DNA of 64,000 bases from the NCBI GenBank assembly GCA_015232365.1, contig JADFZU010000008.1:1-64000 (forward strand), read 5' to 3'. The number at the start of each line of letters is the position of its first letter. Position 1 is the first letter of the stretch. The stretch is from Magnetococcales bacterium (lineage in GTDB: Bacteria; Pseudomonadota; Magnetococcia; Magnetococcales; JADFYX01). The notes below the pieces were generated by a model. It was given only the letters and a program-made list of their open reading frames with translations, had not been told where the DNA came from and did not search any database. Shown here piece by piece: positions 52,038 through 62,138 of this stretch. A program made the translations under genes and the position numbers.

Positions 52038-54455
52038 ATGGGCCAGTCTGTGATTAATAAAGCCGCAAAAAACAATCCCATGGTGGGAATTGATCTGCCA
52101 TTCCTAGAGCAGATCACCCAAAATCTACAAGAGGGAGTGTTTATTCTCGACCGTAGCGGCAACCTGCTCTTTATAAATACTGAAGGGGAGCGGCTCCTTG
52201 GCTGGTCAATGGCAGAGTTGGCTGGCAAAAATATGCATGAACAGATCCACTATCAAACCCCCAATGGCAACAAAATTCCAGCTGCAGAATGTCCTGTCCA
52301 CAAGAGCATTGTCAGTGGTCATACATATCGTGTGAAAGAGGAGGCGTTCATCCACCGGGATGGTCATGTTGTACCGGTATCTTTCACTGCTACCCCAATA
52401 ATGCAAAACGGCAAGATAGCTTATAGCGTTACCACCTTCCAAGACCTTATTCGCCGTAAGCAGGCTGAAAGAGAGATAAAACAGGCCCGAGATATAGCCC
52501 TGGAGACATCCAGACTTCGCTCTGAGTTTCTTGCCAATATGAGCCATGAGATCCGCACCCCGATCAACGGTGTTATCGGCATGACCGACCTACTGCTCAA
52601 TACTAAGCTGAATAAAGAGCAGAAAGATATGTCCATCACTGCTAGAGAGTCAGCCCAGGCTCTACTTACAGTGGTGAACGATATTCTCGATTTCTCCCGC
52701 CTTGAGGGGGGAAAGTTGGATCTTCAGGCAGTAGATTTCCGTCCTGGCAAGTTGATTAGCGAAGTGGCAGAGCTGTTAGGCTCACAAGCTCAGAAAAAGG
52801 GGCTGGTAATAGACCACCACACCTCAGACAAAATTCGTTCTGTGCTTCGCGGAGACCCGGCACGTCTGCGCCAGGTTCTGCTAAATCTTGCTGGTAATGC
52901 TGTTAAATTTACCAAAAAAGGCCGGATTTTTATCAGTGCCAGACTGGATGACAAATCCAAATCCAGGGTTCTGGTCCGGTTTTCAGTTTCTGATACCGGC
53001 ATTGGCATCCCCAAGTCGGCAAGGCACCGCCTATTTCAACCATTCACCCAGGTAGACGGCTCTACAAGCCGTAGTTTTGGCGGAACCGGACTTGGCCTAT
53101 CCATATCCAGCCGTCTGGTGGAGTTAATGGGTGGAGAGATCGGCTTTACCAGTAAAAAAGGTAAAGGCTCTACCTTCTGGTTTACAGTTCCGTTAGCAAG
53201 AGCATCCCAAGATGGCTTAATATCAAAACCCATTGAGAGGAATAATCTATTAAAAGGGATTAAAGCCCTGGTTGTCGATCCACATCAAATAAGCCAGACA
53301 GTCACCCTCAACCACCTTTTAGAGTGGAAGATGAAAGGCACTGCTGTGGAGAACGCTCAAGAGGCGGTAGCATTTTTAAAACATGAAGCAGATGCCGGCC
53401 ACCCTTGTGATCTGGTACTAATCTCCTCCACGGAGATTGATTTAAGTATCGAGTTGGCGAGAACCATCACCCAAGATACCAGCCTGCCACCAACCAGCTT
53501 GGTACTACTTACAAGAACCAGAGATAAGAAACCCCTTGAAGCCGCAATGCAAGCCGGTTTTATTACCCATCTCAACCGGCCTGTATCAGGCCCAAAGCTT
53601 CAGCAGTGCCTGTTGTCTATTTTCAACCCAAACCAGGAAGATGCTCCTAAACAGATACAGCAAGTAGCCAGTGAACAGTTGAAAACCATTGAGCAAAAAC
53701 CGGAAAGTGGCAAATCAATTCTGCTGGCTGAAGACAACGCCATTATTCAAAAAATGGTGCAGATGCAGCTTAACCGCATAGGCTATTCAGTAAAGATTGT
53801 CGCGAATGGTCAGGAGGCCATACAAGCAGCCACCGAAACCTGCTCACTGATTTTGATGGACTGTAAAATGCCGATAATAGACGGCTTTCAGGCAGCTAAA
53901 ACTATTCGTAGCAATGAGACAGGTGGCAGACGGATTCCAATTATAGCCATGACCGCAGGCACCGAACCTGGAGAAGAGGGATTAATCACTGATGCTGATA
54001 TGGACGGTTTTATAACTAAACCTGTCCAGATTGAACATCTTGCTGAGATACTGGAACAGTGGATACCAAAACAGGAACTAGCCGACCTGATCAAAGAGAG
54101 GTCTCCAGAAGCCTCTCCTCTTGAGCTGGAAAGAATTGGTGATAATTTTGGCACTGATGATAACATTATCATAGAGTTCATAGGCGTATACATGACCTCT
54201 GCCAAGAATATAATCGGCAAACTAAAAATTCATATTGAAAATAAAGACCGTGAAGAGGTTACAGAAAATGCCCGAGAGCTAAGGGGTGCAAGCTCCAATG
54301 TGGGTGCTGTATTCATGTCGCAACTTTGTGAGTATTTAGAAGCGGAACAAGATACTGATAATTGGCAGCTTAGCATAGATATTGTTGACGAGATGGAGTC
54401 GGAACTGTCACGTATAAATAGTTTCACTGAACAGCTAGAGTCAAAAAAAGATTAA
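52038..54455 (+). CDS. Cytoplasmic hybrid histidine kinase with PAS, two receivers and an HPt-like domain lacking His
   Basis: Soluble sensor kinase. Order: PAS (residues about 15-140, LQEGVFILDRSGNLLFINTEGERLLGW), HisKA with His170 ([16 protein letters not shown]), and HATPase (about 275-390, DTGIGIP, GGTGLGLSIS). REC1 follows (about 405-520), in which Ser463 takes the phospho-acceptor place (DLVLISSTEID). REC2 (about 560-680) is intact, with Asp608 in LILMDCKMPIIDGF. The HPt-like end (about 695-800) has Arg746 where the phosphorylatable His belongs (NARELRGASSNVGA). A small unknown gene follows with zero spacing. Output partner unknown. Confidence 0.92.
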   Translation: MGQSVINKAAKNNPMVGIDLPFLEQITQNLQEGVFILDRSGNLLFINTEGERLLGWSMAELAGKNMHEQIHYQTPNGNKIPAAECPVHKSIVSGHTYRVKEEAFIHRDGHVVPVSFTATPIMQNGKIAYSVTTFQDLIRRKQAEREIKQARDIALETSRLRSEFLANMSHEIRTPINGVIGMTDLLLNTKLNKEQKDMSITARESAQALLTVVNDILDFSRLEGGKLDLQAVDFRPGKLISEVAELLGSQAQKKGLVIDHHTSDKIRSVLRGDPARLRQVLLNLAGNAVKFTKKGRIFISARLDDKSKSRVLVRFSVSDTGIGIPKSARHRLFQPFTQVDGSTSRSFGGTGLGLSISSRLVELMGGEIGFTSKKGKGSTFWFTVPLARASQDGLISKPIERNNLLKGIKALVVDPHQISQTVTLNHLLEWKMKGTAVENAQEAVAFLKHEADAGHPCDLVLISSTEIDLSIELARTITQDTSLPPTSLVLLTRTRDKKPLEAAMQAGFITHLNRPVSGPKLQQCLLSIFNPNQEDAPKQIQQVASEQLKTIEQKPESGKSILLAEDNAIIQKMVQMQLNRIGYSVKIVANGQEAIQAATETCSLILMDCKMPIIDGFQAAKTIRSNETGGRRIPIIAMTAGTEPGEEGLITDADMDGFITKPVQIEHLAEILEQWIPKQELADLIKERSPEASPLELERIGDNFGTDDNIIIEFIGVYMTSAKNIIGKLKIHIENKDREEVTENARELRGASSNVGAVFMSQLCEYLEAEQDTDNWQLSIDIVDEMESELSRINSFTEQLESKKD

Positions 54456-54872
54456 ATGGATACCAAACCAAGAAATGCCACCGAACGCCGCATCTACTGG
54501 CTGGCCATAGCCAAACACCATCCACCTGAGTGGTTGGCATCCTACGTTGAGTCTCAAAAGGCCAACTTGGTTATCGTAACCGAAAACGGTCCTGCAATAC
54601 AAAAAGAGCGCAGCTCAGCATATCTGGAAAACATTGAAGATGCCCCATATTTTGCCTTTGCCCTAGCAAAAAGCTACCTTGACGATGTGGGAGAATGGCC
54701 TCTGGCTGGTATTGCGACTGAACTTGCTCTTGTCAATTTTGAAGAGCAGATAATCAAAGATGGCAAGACCGATATCACAACTGTTGAACAGTCTGTACGG
54801 GCAATTTTGAAAACCGTGCAACCAATCTGGCCGGAGTTAGATGTAGTATTTTTTGGAGAAGAGCTAGGCTAA
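54456..54872 (+). CDS. Conserved-looking small protein of unknown function
   Basis: A 138-residue soluble protein starting on the base after the hybrid kinase stop (TAA then ATG), so it is surely cotranscribed and may be translated by re-initiation. No signal peptide, membrane helix or known motif is visible. It is acidic, with aromatic-rich segments (ERRIYWLAIAKHHPPEWLASYVES, EDAPYFAFALAKSYLDDVGEWPLAGIATELALV). A bidirectional terminator follows. A role with the kinase is suggested only by the arrangement. Confidence 0.65.
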   Translation: MDTKPRNATERRIYWLAIAKHHPPEWLASYVESQKANLVIVTENGPAIQKERSSAYLENIEDAPYFAFALAKSYLDDVGEWPLAGIATELALVNFEEQIIKDGKTDITTVEQSVRAILKTVQPIWPELDVVFFGEELG

Positions 54873-54926
54873 CCCCTAATATCTGGACTTCATGGAGAAG
54901 TTGCAGGAAAAAAGCACAGCTTACAA

Positions 54927-54966
54927 AAAAACAGCCAGCAGAGATCACCCTCTGCTGGCTGTTTTT
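54927..54966. terminator. Bidirectional terminator between convergent genes
   Basis: AAAAACAGCCAGCAGAG and CTCTGCTGGCTGTTTTT form a perfect 17-bp stem with a 6-base loop. It has A-rich and T-rich outer arms and can end transcription in both directions. Confidence 0.93.
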
Positions 54967-54986
54967 ATCTTACTTAGCTTAACCGA

Positions 54987-55727
54987 TCAATGAGCTTGTT
55001 GGACTTTACCAACATCACTGATATTTTTGCTGCTACACCACTCCTGTGGAAACTCATCTTTATTCTCATCTGGAGCCACAACACCTTCATAAAGAGGTGT
55101 TTGGAAACAGTGCAGCTTAGCCGTATAGCCCTCACGAACATAGATCTTCAGACCAGAGCGATGCAGGTGCAAAGCTACCGCCCAGAAGGTTGCAACCTGA
55201 CACTGTACCTGCTCTATAGATAGCTCAGTATCAACCAGGTGGGTTCCGCGTTTTGCCCTTTCTTTACGCATATCCAGCAGACTCTGTGGTGGCGGCAGGA
55301 GAAACTCGAAAACGTAGCGTGACTTCCAATCAGGAGATAGAAACCAGTTTTGATCAGGTGGAATTTTAATCCGCTCTAAATCCAAGGTTAAAGATTTATA
55401 ATCTTTTAGCCACTCTTCATCAAAAACCGCCAACCCTCTCTCAATACCAACAAATGGGAAGCCTAAATGGACCTCACGGGGGCGGTAACTCAACGCTGGA
55501 GAACGCCACCATTTATCCATAGAAAGGTCAACGTAACCCTCTTGAGGCCAGCCACCAATTTTATTCATCATGGTGCTTTTACCAACTCCTGGAGGACCAG
55601 TTACAACCAAATTGCTCAAGCCAAGCTTCTCTGGGAAGGCAACACCCTTAATCTCTTTCTGTTGCAACAGATCACCAGTACCAGCAATAGCGTCATCTAT
55701 CAACTCTGCTACACAACATCTACCCAT
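54987..55727 (-). CDS. Orphan P-loop NTPase of unknown function
   Basis: A 246-residue protein with a clear Walker A motif (LVVTGPPGVGKSTMMNKIGGWP) near residue 40, followed by YVDLSMDKWWRSPALSYRPREVHLGFPFVG. Another region reads LPPPQSLLDMRKERAKRGTHLVDTELSIEQVQ. The Walker B is not obvious; AVFDEEWL is a candidate. I do not recognise the family. It could be a small kinase or a GTP/ATP switch. It stands alone, convergent with the kinase operon, and has a 640-bp gene-free region upstream. Confidence 0.65.
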   Translation of the reverse strand: MGRCCVAELIDDAIAGTGDLLQQKEIKGVAFPEKLGLSNLVVTGPPGVGKSTMMNKIGGWPQEGYVDLSMDKWWRSPALSYRPREVHLGFPFVGIERGLAVFDEEWLKDYKSLTLDLERIKIPPDQNWFLSPDWKSRYVFEFLLPPPQSLLDMRKERAKRGTHLVDTELSIEQVQCQVATFWAVALHLHRSGLKIYVREGYTAKLHCFQTPLYEGVVAPDENKDEFPQEWCSSKNISDVGKVQQAH

Positions 55728-56366
55728 AACTACATACTCCTTTAAACCACCATCTCAGGTGGACCTCGCCTTATTTCACGAGATTGTTTTACTAATTTCT
55801 AGAAGGTTCCAAGCTAACAACTACAAAACCGGAACATCACAATTTCTTAACTTGCAATAAGCATACCTAAACAATAACGAAACCTACAAACAGATAAAAT
55901 CACAACTTCAGGAACAGGACATTCACAACATTTACATACAGCACAACGTACTGTTATCGCTTACATATAGCCACGACAAACATGATTACCACTTGCATAT
56001 TTTACCATTTAAAAAAATTAAACAATATGCAGCATGTTCGCGAGTTAGACCCTGAGACCGGAATAGAGTTCCATGATTAAGACAAAATAATAGACATAAT
56101 TAGCACTATTTTGACATACCCGACCAACGAGAAAAATACTTGAGCATGAAAGACAGGTGAGTGGTTATTTCAGGCATAATGGTTATTGTTCGTGCAATAT
56201 GCTGGCTAGATTTAACTTTGTATTTTTGCAGTATTACTGATAAAGTTTGCTGTTGTTTCCGACGGTTTAGACGTTTTAGATGATTCTAGACTGCATAGCA
56301 TAGACAGTATTACTAAAAATAATCGTTTTTAAACTGTTTTTTGGGCATATGAGAGGACTAACCATA
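55728..56366. other. Long AT-rich gene-free region before the signalling island
   Basis: About 639 bp, the longest gene-free stretch in the window. It must hold promoters for the P-loop gene and for the signalling operon. One dyad is visible: TGCATATT (55994-56001) with AATATGCA (56024-56031), flanked by AACATG (55979-55984) and CATGTT (56033-56038). I found no convincing -35/-10 pair, sigma-54 site or small ORF. Confidence 0.5.
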
Positions 56367-56999
56367 ATGCTTAACAATGACAATTTTTTATCAACCAGCA
56401 GGGCGGCCAAGGTTTTGGGGGTAGGCCCAACCACTATAAAAGATTGGGTAGGAAAAGGGATCATTAAAGGTTGGAGGACAGCAGGAGGCCATAGACGCAT
56501 CTCACAGCAGTCGGTTGAGGCGATTCTTCTGCAAAGGCAGATGGATCTACAACATTCAACCAGCCAAACCAACATCAACCTGCTGGTTGTCGATGATGAT
56601 TTAGCTATGATCGCACTTTATGAAACATTGATCAAATCCTGGCAGATTGCAGTAAATTTGATCACTACCACAAGCGGTTTTGATGCACTAATCAAAATCG
56701 GCAAATACACTCCAAACTTCATAATTACCGATCTTGCCATGCCAGATATGGATGGTTTTCAAATAATCCACCGCCTTAAAAAACTCGATGAGCTAAACAA
56801 CTGCAAAATTGTCGTAGTAACCGCACTGGATTCACAACAGATTGCCCAACAAGGAGGACTGCCGGAAGGGGTGCTGGTAATGCAAAAACCTGCTTCGGGA
56901 GAGAAGCTTGAGTCTTTATTTCGGCAACAGGCTGAGAGTCTTGGTATAAACACAGCAGAAAGACAGGCCTGGTCATCAGGAGTAATCAATCATGGCTAG
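56367..56999 (+). CDS. Response regulator with N-terminal excisionase/MerR-type HTH and C-terminal receiver
   Basis: The DNA-binding part comes first (residues about 5-55): LSTSRAAKVLGVGPTTIKDWVGKGIIKGWRTAGGHRRISQQSV, with the RTxGGHRR motif of the BldC/MerR/excisionase class. The receiver follows (about 68-190): LLVVDDDLAMIALYETL, Asp122 in FIITDLAMPDMDGF, Thr in VVVTALD, and Lys174 in VMQKPAS, all intact. The HTH-first order is unusual for a response regulator. I prefer the ATG at 56367 (GAGAGGA upstream) to that at 56349. Its last 8 bases overlap the repeat-protein gene, which starts at 56992. Confidence 0.88.
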   Translation: MLNNDNFLSTSRAAKVLGVGPTTIKDWVGKGIIKGWRTAGGHRRISQQSVEAILLQRQMDLQHSTSQTNINLLVVDDDLAMIALYETLIKSWQIAVNLITTTSGFDALIKIGKYTPNFIITDLAMPDMDGFQIIHRLKKLDELNNCKIVVVTALDSQQIAQQGGLPEGVLVMQKPASGEKLESLFRQQAESLGINTAERQAWSSGVINHG

Positions 57000-58839
57000 A
57001 ACTAACGGTTTTCTGTTGATTGTTCTATTTTTTATCAACCTGTTTACAGTTCAACAGTTGGCACATGCAGCCCCAATAGCAGAGAAGACCTCGGCCGATG
57101 TCTATCGCCTAACCATGGTATTGGCCCAGCATGTTTATAACTACCGGAAAAACATTGGAATCAAAGATCCATGGCCCGACGTACCACAGCAGACAGGTAA
57201 AAAGCCCCACCATGTTATTCAAAAAGCTATTGAGATTCTAGAAAAAATAAACCGGCTGCGTATCAATCAAAATTTTGGTGAAATATCCATACCTCCCCAC
57301 CCTGCCCGGCACATTACACCAGACGAGGTGTTTAACACTGTTGGCCGCCTGTTAGATGAGATGAAACTACTCAGAGAGCTAAAAGGCGAGCAGCTAGAGC
57401 AGTCAGAACAAAGAGATGAAACCGGACACATTATTACCGGTTGGACACCAAATGATGTCTACCAAAATTTATGGACTATCTCCCTGGCACTTGACCCGGT
57501 TCTAGGAGTGCGCGGCTTTACTCCAGCAGATGTATATGCAAAGAGCAAACATATAATCAACCTTGTCCGTTTTCTGCGTCAGACGCAAAACCTGCCACTC
57601 AAAATCAAAAAACCTAAACGGACCACCGGCAAACATCCTAATCATGCCCTACAATCGACCTACAAACTCCTGGCTAAAATTGCCAAGGCAGAAAATAATT
57701 TATGGATGCTTCAAGCCACAGTGCCAAAAATTGAGAAAAGGGTCATCACTCCTACAGAAGTTTACGATGCTCTGCAAAATGTTATTGCTGAACTCCAGCG
57801 TATCAAGTTTCGTTTAAGCGTCGAGAGGCACTTCCCCATTCCTGAGGTGGAACAGGGAAAAACCCCGGATGATGTAATACAAAACCTTGAGTGGGCCACC
57901 CTTATGATGCCAACCTTTCCTGTAACCAGGCATCTTCGCCAGCAAGATCCGGCCTCTTTGACCAAAACACCTGACGACGCTTTTGCAGCAACACTACATG
58001 CCCTGGATGAGTTGAAACTTTACCAAACAGCGCAAGGTATTCGCAGCAAAAATCCCGAACCGCCAAATGTCTCCAAGCTGCAACCAAAACATGTTTATCA
58101 AAAAACTCTATCTGCCTTGCACAAGGTTAACCAGCTTCGGAAACAGAACGGGTTGGGTGCTCTATCAGAACCTCGATACCCACTACAGCCCATAACCTCA
58201 GCAAATGTCTACGAGCTTGCCGTCAGACTGGACTTTGAAATGGAGATTATTTATCGCCACGCCGGCATGACAAACACCGAGTATTTTATATCATCCGAGA
58301 ATCAAACCAAGTTTACTGAAAAAACCTCCAGTGATGTCTACAAAAATGTCTGGCGTTTCTCCAACCTGATTGACACAATTTTGGGAACTGATAGTTTTTC
58401 ATCAGAGGTTATCTACCAACAGACCAACCAGATGTTCAACGAACTCTTAACGATTTTAAAATATCTAAACCATACACATAACTGCCCTGTGCCTGCATAC
58501 AAAGATGGCGTTACATTAGAAGAGCTTATTCTTAAAAACCATGCTGTTTTAAAATTAATCAACCGGGTACAAAGAAGGGCTGGAGTTCGTACTCAAAATC
58601 CTGTCATGCCAGCCGTACCAAAAAATGCTACAGCAAATGATGTATTTAATATCATCAATGTTCTCCATGCCGAACTGATCTCTTTAAAGCTATTTTTTGG
58701 CATTACCGAAACAGTGGCTGATAGTAAGGATTTTAAAGACAAGAGTCTTGGTGACGCCATGCAACTGTTACAGCTTGCTGAGGCCCATATGCTGCATTTA
58801 TTAGAGATAGAACACTCTGTTGATGGAGAGAAATCATGA
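56992..58839 (+). CDS. Exported 16-unit helical repeat protein, family not recognised
   Basis: A 615-residue protein with a signal peptide ([22 protein letters not shown], cleavage near residue 27). Residues 32-615 divide completely into sixteen units, mostly 38 residues long. Each opens with a TPxDVY-like motif and an amphipathic helix ([68 protein letters not shown]). Unit starts are 32, 70, 108, 151, 176, 214, 252, 290, 325, 363, 401, 444, 469, 507, 546 and 584. The two short units (151 and 444) recur 293 residues apart. It overlaps the regulator by 8 bases and the kinase by 4, so it may be a periplasmic ligand or scaffold for the kinase. Confidence 0.8.
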   Translation: MARTNGFLLIVLFFINLFTVQQLAHAAPIAEKTSADVYRLTMVLAQHVYNYRKNIGIKDPWPDVPQQTGKKPHHVIQKAIEILEKINRLRINQNFGEISIPPHPARHITPDEVFNTVGRLLDEMKLLRELKGEQLEQSEQRDETGHIITGWTPNDVYQNLWTISLALDPVLGVRGFTPADVYAKSKHIINLVRFLRQTQNLPLKIKKPKRTTGKHPNHALQSTYKLLAKIAKAENNLWMLQATVPKIEKRVITPTEVYDALQNVIAELQRIKFRLSVERHFPIPEVEQGKTPDDVIQNLEWATLMMPTFPVTRHLRQQDPASLTKTPDDAFAATLHALDELKLYQTAQGIRSKNPEPPNVSKLQPKHVYQKTLSALHKVNQLRKQNGLGALSEPRYPLQPITSANVYELAVRLDFEMEIIYRHAGMTNTEYFISSENQTKFTEKTSSDVYKNVWRFSNLIDTILGTDSFSSEVIYQQTNQMFNELLTILKYLNHTHNCPVPAYKDGVTLEELILKNHAVLKLINRVQRRAGVRTQNPVMPAVPKNATANDVFNIINVLHAELISLKLFFGITETVADSKDFKDKSLGDAMQLLQLAEAHMLHLLEIEHSVDGEKS

Positions 58840-61800
58840 AACTCTCCATACCCATAAAGTTTGGCCTTTTATCCCTGGTAGTCACCCTGTTTGGGGTTAT
58901 AGGGGTCAGTATATTTGCCTATAACAGTTCCGACAATCTACTGCAGCAGCAGGCTTTAGCCCGGCTTGGTGATGATTTGGCCCGTGAGCAAGCGGTTTTA
59001 AAAAACCGTTTAAGCATGATCGTCAATGATGTAAAAAATCTGGAAAAAAGCGATGAAATAGCAGGTATTATCCGTGCCAGTCAAAATGAAGGTTATGATG
59101 AAGAGCAGAACATGACCTTGAAACTATGGCGACACCGTTTAGCCAGACGTTTTACCACCATATTGGAACAACGCCCGGAGTATGCTAAAATCCGCCTGAT
59201 TGGCAAGCAAGATAAAGGCAAGGAGATAGTCAGGGTCGACCGCCTTGACAACACAATCAAGGCAGTCAGTGATAGTGAACTACAACATAAAGAGCAACGC
59301 CCATATTTTTCAGAGTCCATATCTATGGATACCAACCAGATCTATTTTTCTAAAATCAGTCTTAATCGTGAACATGGGCGTATAAGCTTCCCCCCGCAAA
59401 CCATGTTACGAATTGCAACCCCGATAACCGCACCTTCGGGAAAGAACTTTGGAATTATCATCATCAATGTAGATTTTATAGCTTTAACCCGCTCTCTACA
59501 AAACCCACCGCCAAATATCTACTATTTTCTGGCCAATAGTAATAACGAGTATTTAATCCATCCAGACGAAAAAAAGCGTCTTTCAGCCAATTCACACAAA
59601 AAAGCCAAAATCGAAGATGATTTTCCGGTTTACAACTCATGGGTAAAGAGTGAAAACCATGAAAATGAACCTTTTCGGGAAATTTTTCCTGACCGGGAGC
59701 TAGGGACAGCTATTGCCCACTTCCATTTTAACGACTGGTCACACCCCGAACAGTTTCTGGTTCTGGGAGCAGTTGCAAAACTTTCCGTACTGAAAAAAGC
59801 GTCTGATATACTACGTAACAAACTGCTCATACTTATCACATTTAGTGTGCTTATCTTAACCATGCTGACTTTCTTTGGTGCCCAACGTTTGACCAGATCA
59901 ATCAGGGTGTTGACCAAGGTGGCTGACCAGGTAACCTCTGGCAATGAACATGTTGATATACCATTAATCGGCAATGATGAGATAACCACCCTCGGCCAAT
60001 CATTAAAGACCATGCTTATTCGTCTGGCTGCATCTCGCAAAGAGTTGGCTGACCTCAACCTCTCGCTGGAAGATCAGGTAAACAGAAGAACCACCGAGCT
60101 AAATAGTGCCAAAGAGGAGTTGGAGGTACAGAACATTAACCTGCAAATTGCCCTGCAACAGGCAGAGGCGAGTGCTAAATCAAAAAGTGAATTTCTAGCC
60201 ACAATGAGCCACGAGATTCGCACCCCTATGAATGGTGTTTTGGGAATGGCAGAGATGTTGTTGACTACCAATTTAGATACAAGGCAACAACGCTATACAG
60301 ATGTAATCTATCGCTCGGGAGAGTCCCTGCTCCATATTATCAATGATATTCTGGATCTATCAAAAATTGAGGCTGGACGGCTGGAACTTGTTGAAAAACC
60401 ATTTGATCTGCGAGATATGATCGAAGGTGTTATGGATGCATTTTTCATTGAGTCAGGGAAAAAACAGCTAGATCTGGCCCTCCGCTTTAAACCAGTAAAT
60501 ATGCCTTCCGGGATTGTTGGCGATATCAGCCGTTTGCGGCAAGTATTGGTAAACCTTATTGGCAATGCTGTTAAGTTTACCAAGAAAGGCGGCATAACCG
60601 TCAACGTAATTGAGAAAAACCGCACTAGTGATATTCTTGATTTGCGTATTGAAGTGACCGATACCGGGATCGGCATTCCACTTGAGGTGCAGCAAGGTCT
60701 GTTTGAGCCGTTTGTACAGGGGGATAGCACCACAAGCCGCAATTTTGGCGGTACCGGGCTGGGGTTGGCAATTGTAAAACGGCTGGTTGATCTTTTAGGA
60801 GGAACTCTGGGGCTAGAGAGTAATTATGGTAAAGGCTCAACATTCTGGTTCGAAATAACATTTAAAAGAGAAGATTCGGCAATCATCACCAACGGTCTCT
60901 CCAAACTAACGGTTAAATCTAACAGTGAAAGGAACGATTGTGCCCGACTGCTAATTGTTGATGATAACGCCATCAACCGGGAGATTGCCCAGGAATATAT
61001 CAACCTTTGGGGTCTGGAGTGTGAAGAGGCTTTTGATGCACCAATGGCACTGGAGGTGTTGGATAGAGCTGAGAAATACAATCAACAGTTTGATCTGGTG
61101 TTAATGGACCATATGATGCCTGGCATGACTGGAATAGAGTTGGCTGAGCAGTTGGCTAAAGATAAAAGGTTTGCCAACATCCCCATCATTCTTCTCTCAT
61201 CGGTTGCTGACCATGATGAATATATTATCAACAACACAGATAACCTAAAAACCTTACTCAGGAAACCGGTACGAAGATCCATCTTGTACAACTCTATCGT
61301 CGATGTTCTGCATAATATTAAACCAAAAACACCCATCTCTATTATCGAACAGACTAACCATAAGCCTGTAAGCAATACCAGACAGGCATCCCCTTGTAAG
61401 CTGCTTATCGTTGAAGATAGCGATATCAACGCAGAGGTTACTATAGAGATGTTAAATATCTTAGGCTATAGCGCTGACTGGGCAGATAATGGTGAATCAG
61501 CCCTAAGGTACATTGCAGATAAACAATATGATTTAGTCTTTATGGATTGCCACATGCCAGGGCTGGACGGTTATGAGACCACAAGCAGAATAAGATTGAA
61601 TGAAAGCATGGGAAACAGCGGTTTTCACCTTCCGATTATTGCTCTGACAGCAAAAGCCATGGAAGAAGACAGAAACCTCTGCATATCTGTAGGCATGGAT
61701 GACTATTTAGCCAAACCCATCCAAGCCAAGGATCTGCAGCTTATGATTGAAAAATGGTGCTCACAACCAGAAGAGAGATTTAATGGTGTCTCAGGACTGG

Positions 61801-62138
61801 ATAAGGAAGCATTTGAAAATTATAAAAAGCAGGTTGGGGAAAGAAGTGGTAAAATAGTCGCTAGATTTATCAATCGATTGCCGACGCATTTACAGGACAT
61901 TGAGGATGGAATCAAGAACCAGAATTTATTAGAAGTTGCCCAATCAGCCCATAAATTAAAAGGTATAGCCAGACAGTTTGGAGCTGCTTTGTTGGGCAAT
62001 TTATGTGAACAGCTAGAACAGGACCTCAAGTCAGCCTCTGTTGAAGAACTGCTTGATCTATGTGTAGAGATGAAAACTGCAGGAAACTATCTTATACAAG
62101 AGATTCCCAAACTGATGGAAAAAAATAGCAATGGCTAA
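58836..62138 (+). CDS. Membrane hybrid histidine kinase (sensor-HAMP-HisKA-HATPase-REC-REC-HPt)
   Basis: A full phosphorelay in one protein. Order: TM1 (about 8-28), a periplasmic Cache-like sensor of about 300 residues, TM2 ([20 protein letters not shown]), HAMP and a coiled coil. HisKA follows with His459 ([14 protein letters not shown]), then HATPase ([17 protein letters not shown]). REC1 has Asp758 ([13 protein letters not shown]), REC2 has Asp904 ([14 protein letters not shown]), and the HPt has His1039 ([15 protein letters not shown]). All phosphorylation sites are intact. Its ATG overlaps the stop of the repeat-protein gene (ATGA), and the next gene starts 8 bases before its own stop. 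Confidence 0.94.
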   Translation: MKLSIPIKFGLLSLVVTLFGVIGVSIFAYNSSDNLLQQQALARLGDDLAREQAVLKNRLSMIVNDVKNLEKSDEIAGIIRASQNEGYDEEQNMTLKLWRHRLARRFTTILEQRPEYAKIRLIGKQDKGKEIVRVDRLDNTIKAVSDSELQHKEQRPYFSESISMDTNQIYFSKISLNREHGRISFPPQTMLRIATPITAPSGKNFGIIIINVDFIALTRSLQNPPPNIYYFLANSNNEYLIHPDEKKRLSANSHKKAKIEDDFPVYNSWVKSENHENEPFREIFPDRELGTAIAHFHFNDWSHPEQFLVLGAVAKLSVLKKASDILRNKLLILITFSVLILTMLTFFGAQRLTRSIRVLTKVADQVTSGNEHVDIPLIGNDEITTLGQSLKTMLIRLAASRKELADLNLSLEDQVNRRTTELNSAKEELEVQNINLQIALQQAEASAKSKSEFLATMSHEIRTPMNGVLGMAEMLLTTNLDTRQQRYTDVIYRSGESLLHIINDILDLSKIEAGRLELVEKPFDLRDMIEGVMDAFFIESGKKQLDLALRFKPVNMPSGIVGDISRLRQVLVNLIGNAVKFTKKGGITVNVIEKNRTSDILDLRIEVTDTGIGIPLEVQQGLFEPFVQGDSTTSRNFGGTGLGLAIVKRLVDLLGGTLGLESNYGKGSTFWFEITFKREDSAIITNGLSKLTVKSNSERNDCARLLIVDDNAINREIAQEYINLWGLECEEAFDAPMALEVLDRAEKYNQQFDLVLMDHMMPGMTGIELAEQLAKDKRFANIPIILLSSVADHDEYIINNTDNLKTLLRKPVRRSILYNSIVDVLHNIKPKTPISIIEQTNHKPVSNTRQASPCKLLIVEDSDINAEVTIEMLNILGYSADWADNGESALRYIADKQYDLVFMDCHMPGLDGYETTSRIRLNESMGNSGFHLPIIALTAKAMEEDRNLCISVGMDDYLAKPIQAKDLQLMIEKWCSQPEERFNGVSGLDKEAFENYKKQVGERSGKIVARFINRLPTHLQDIEDGIKNQNLLEVAQSAHKLKGIARQFGAALLGNLCEQLEQDLKSASVEELLDLCVEMKTAGNYLIQEIPKLMEKNSNG

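Noticed and set aside
59630-60058. 142-residue minus-strand ORF
   Set aside because: Antisense to the hybrid kinase at 58836, with no recognisable features.
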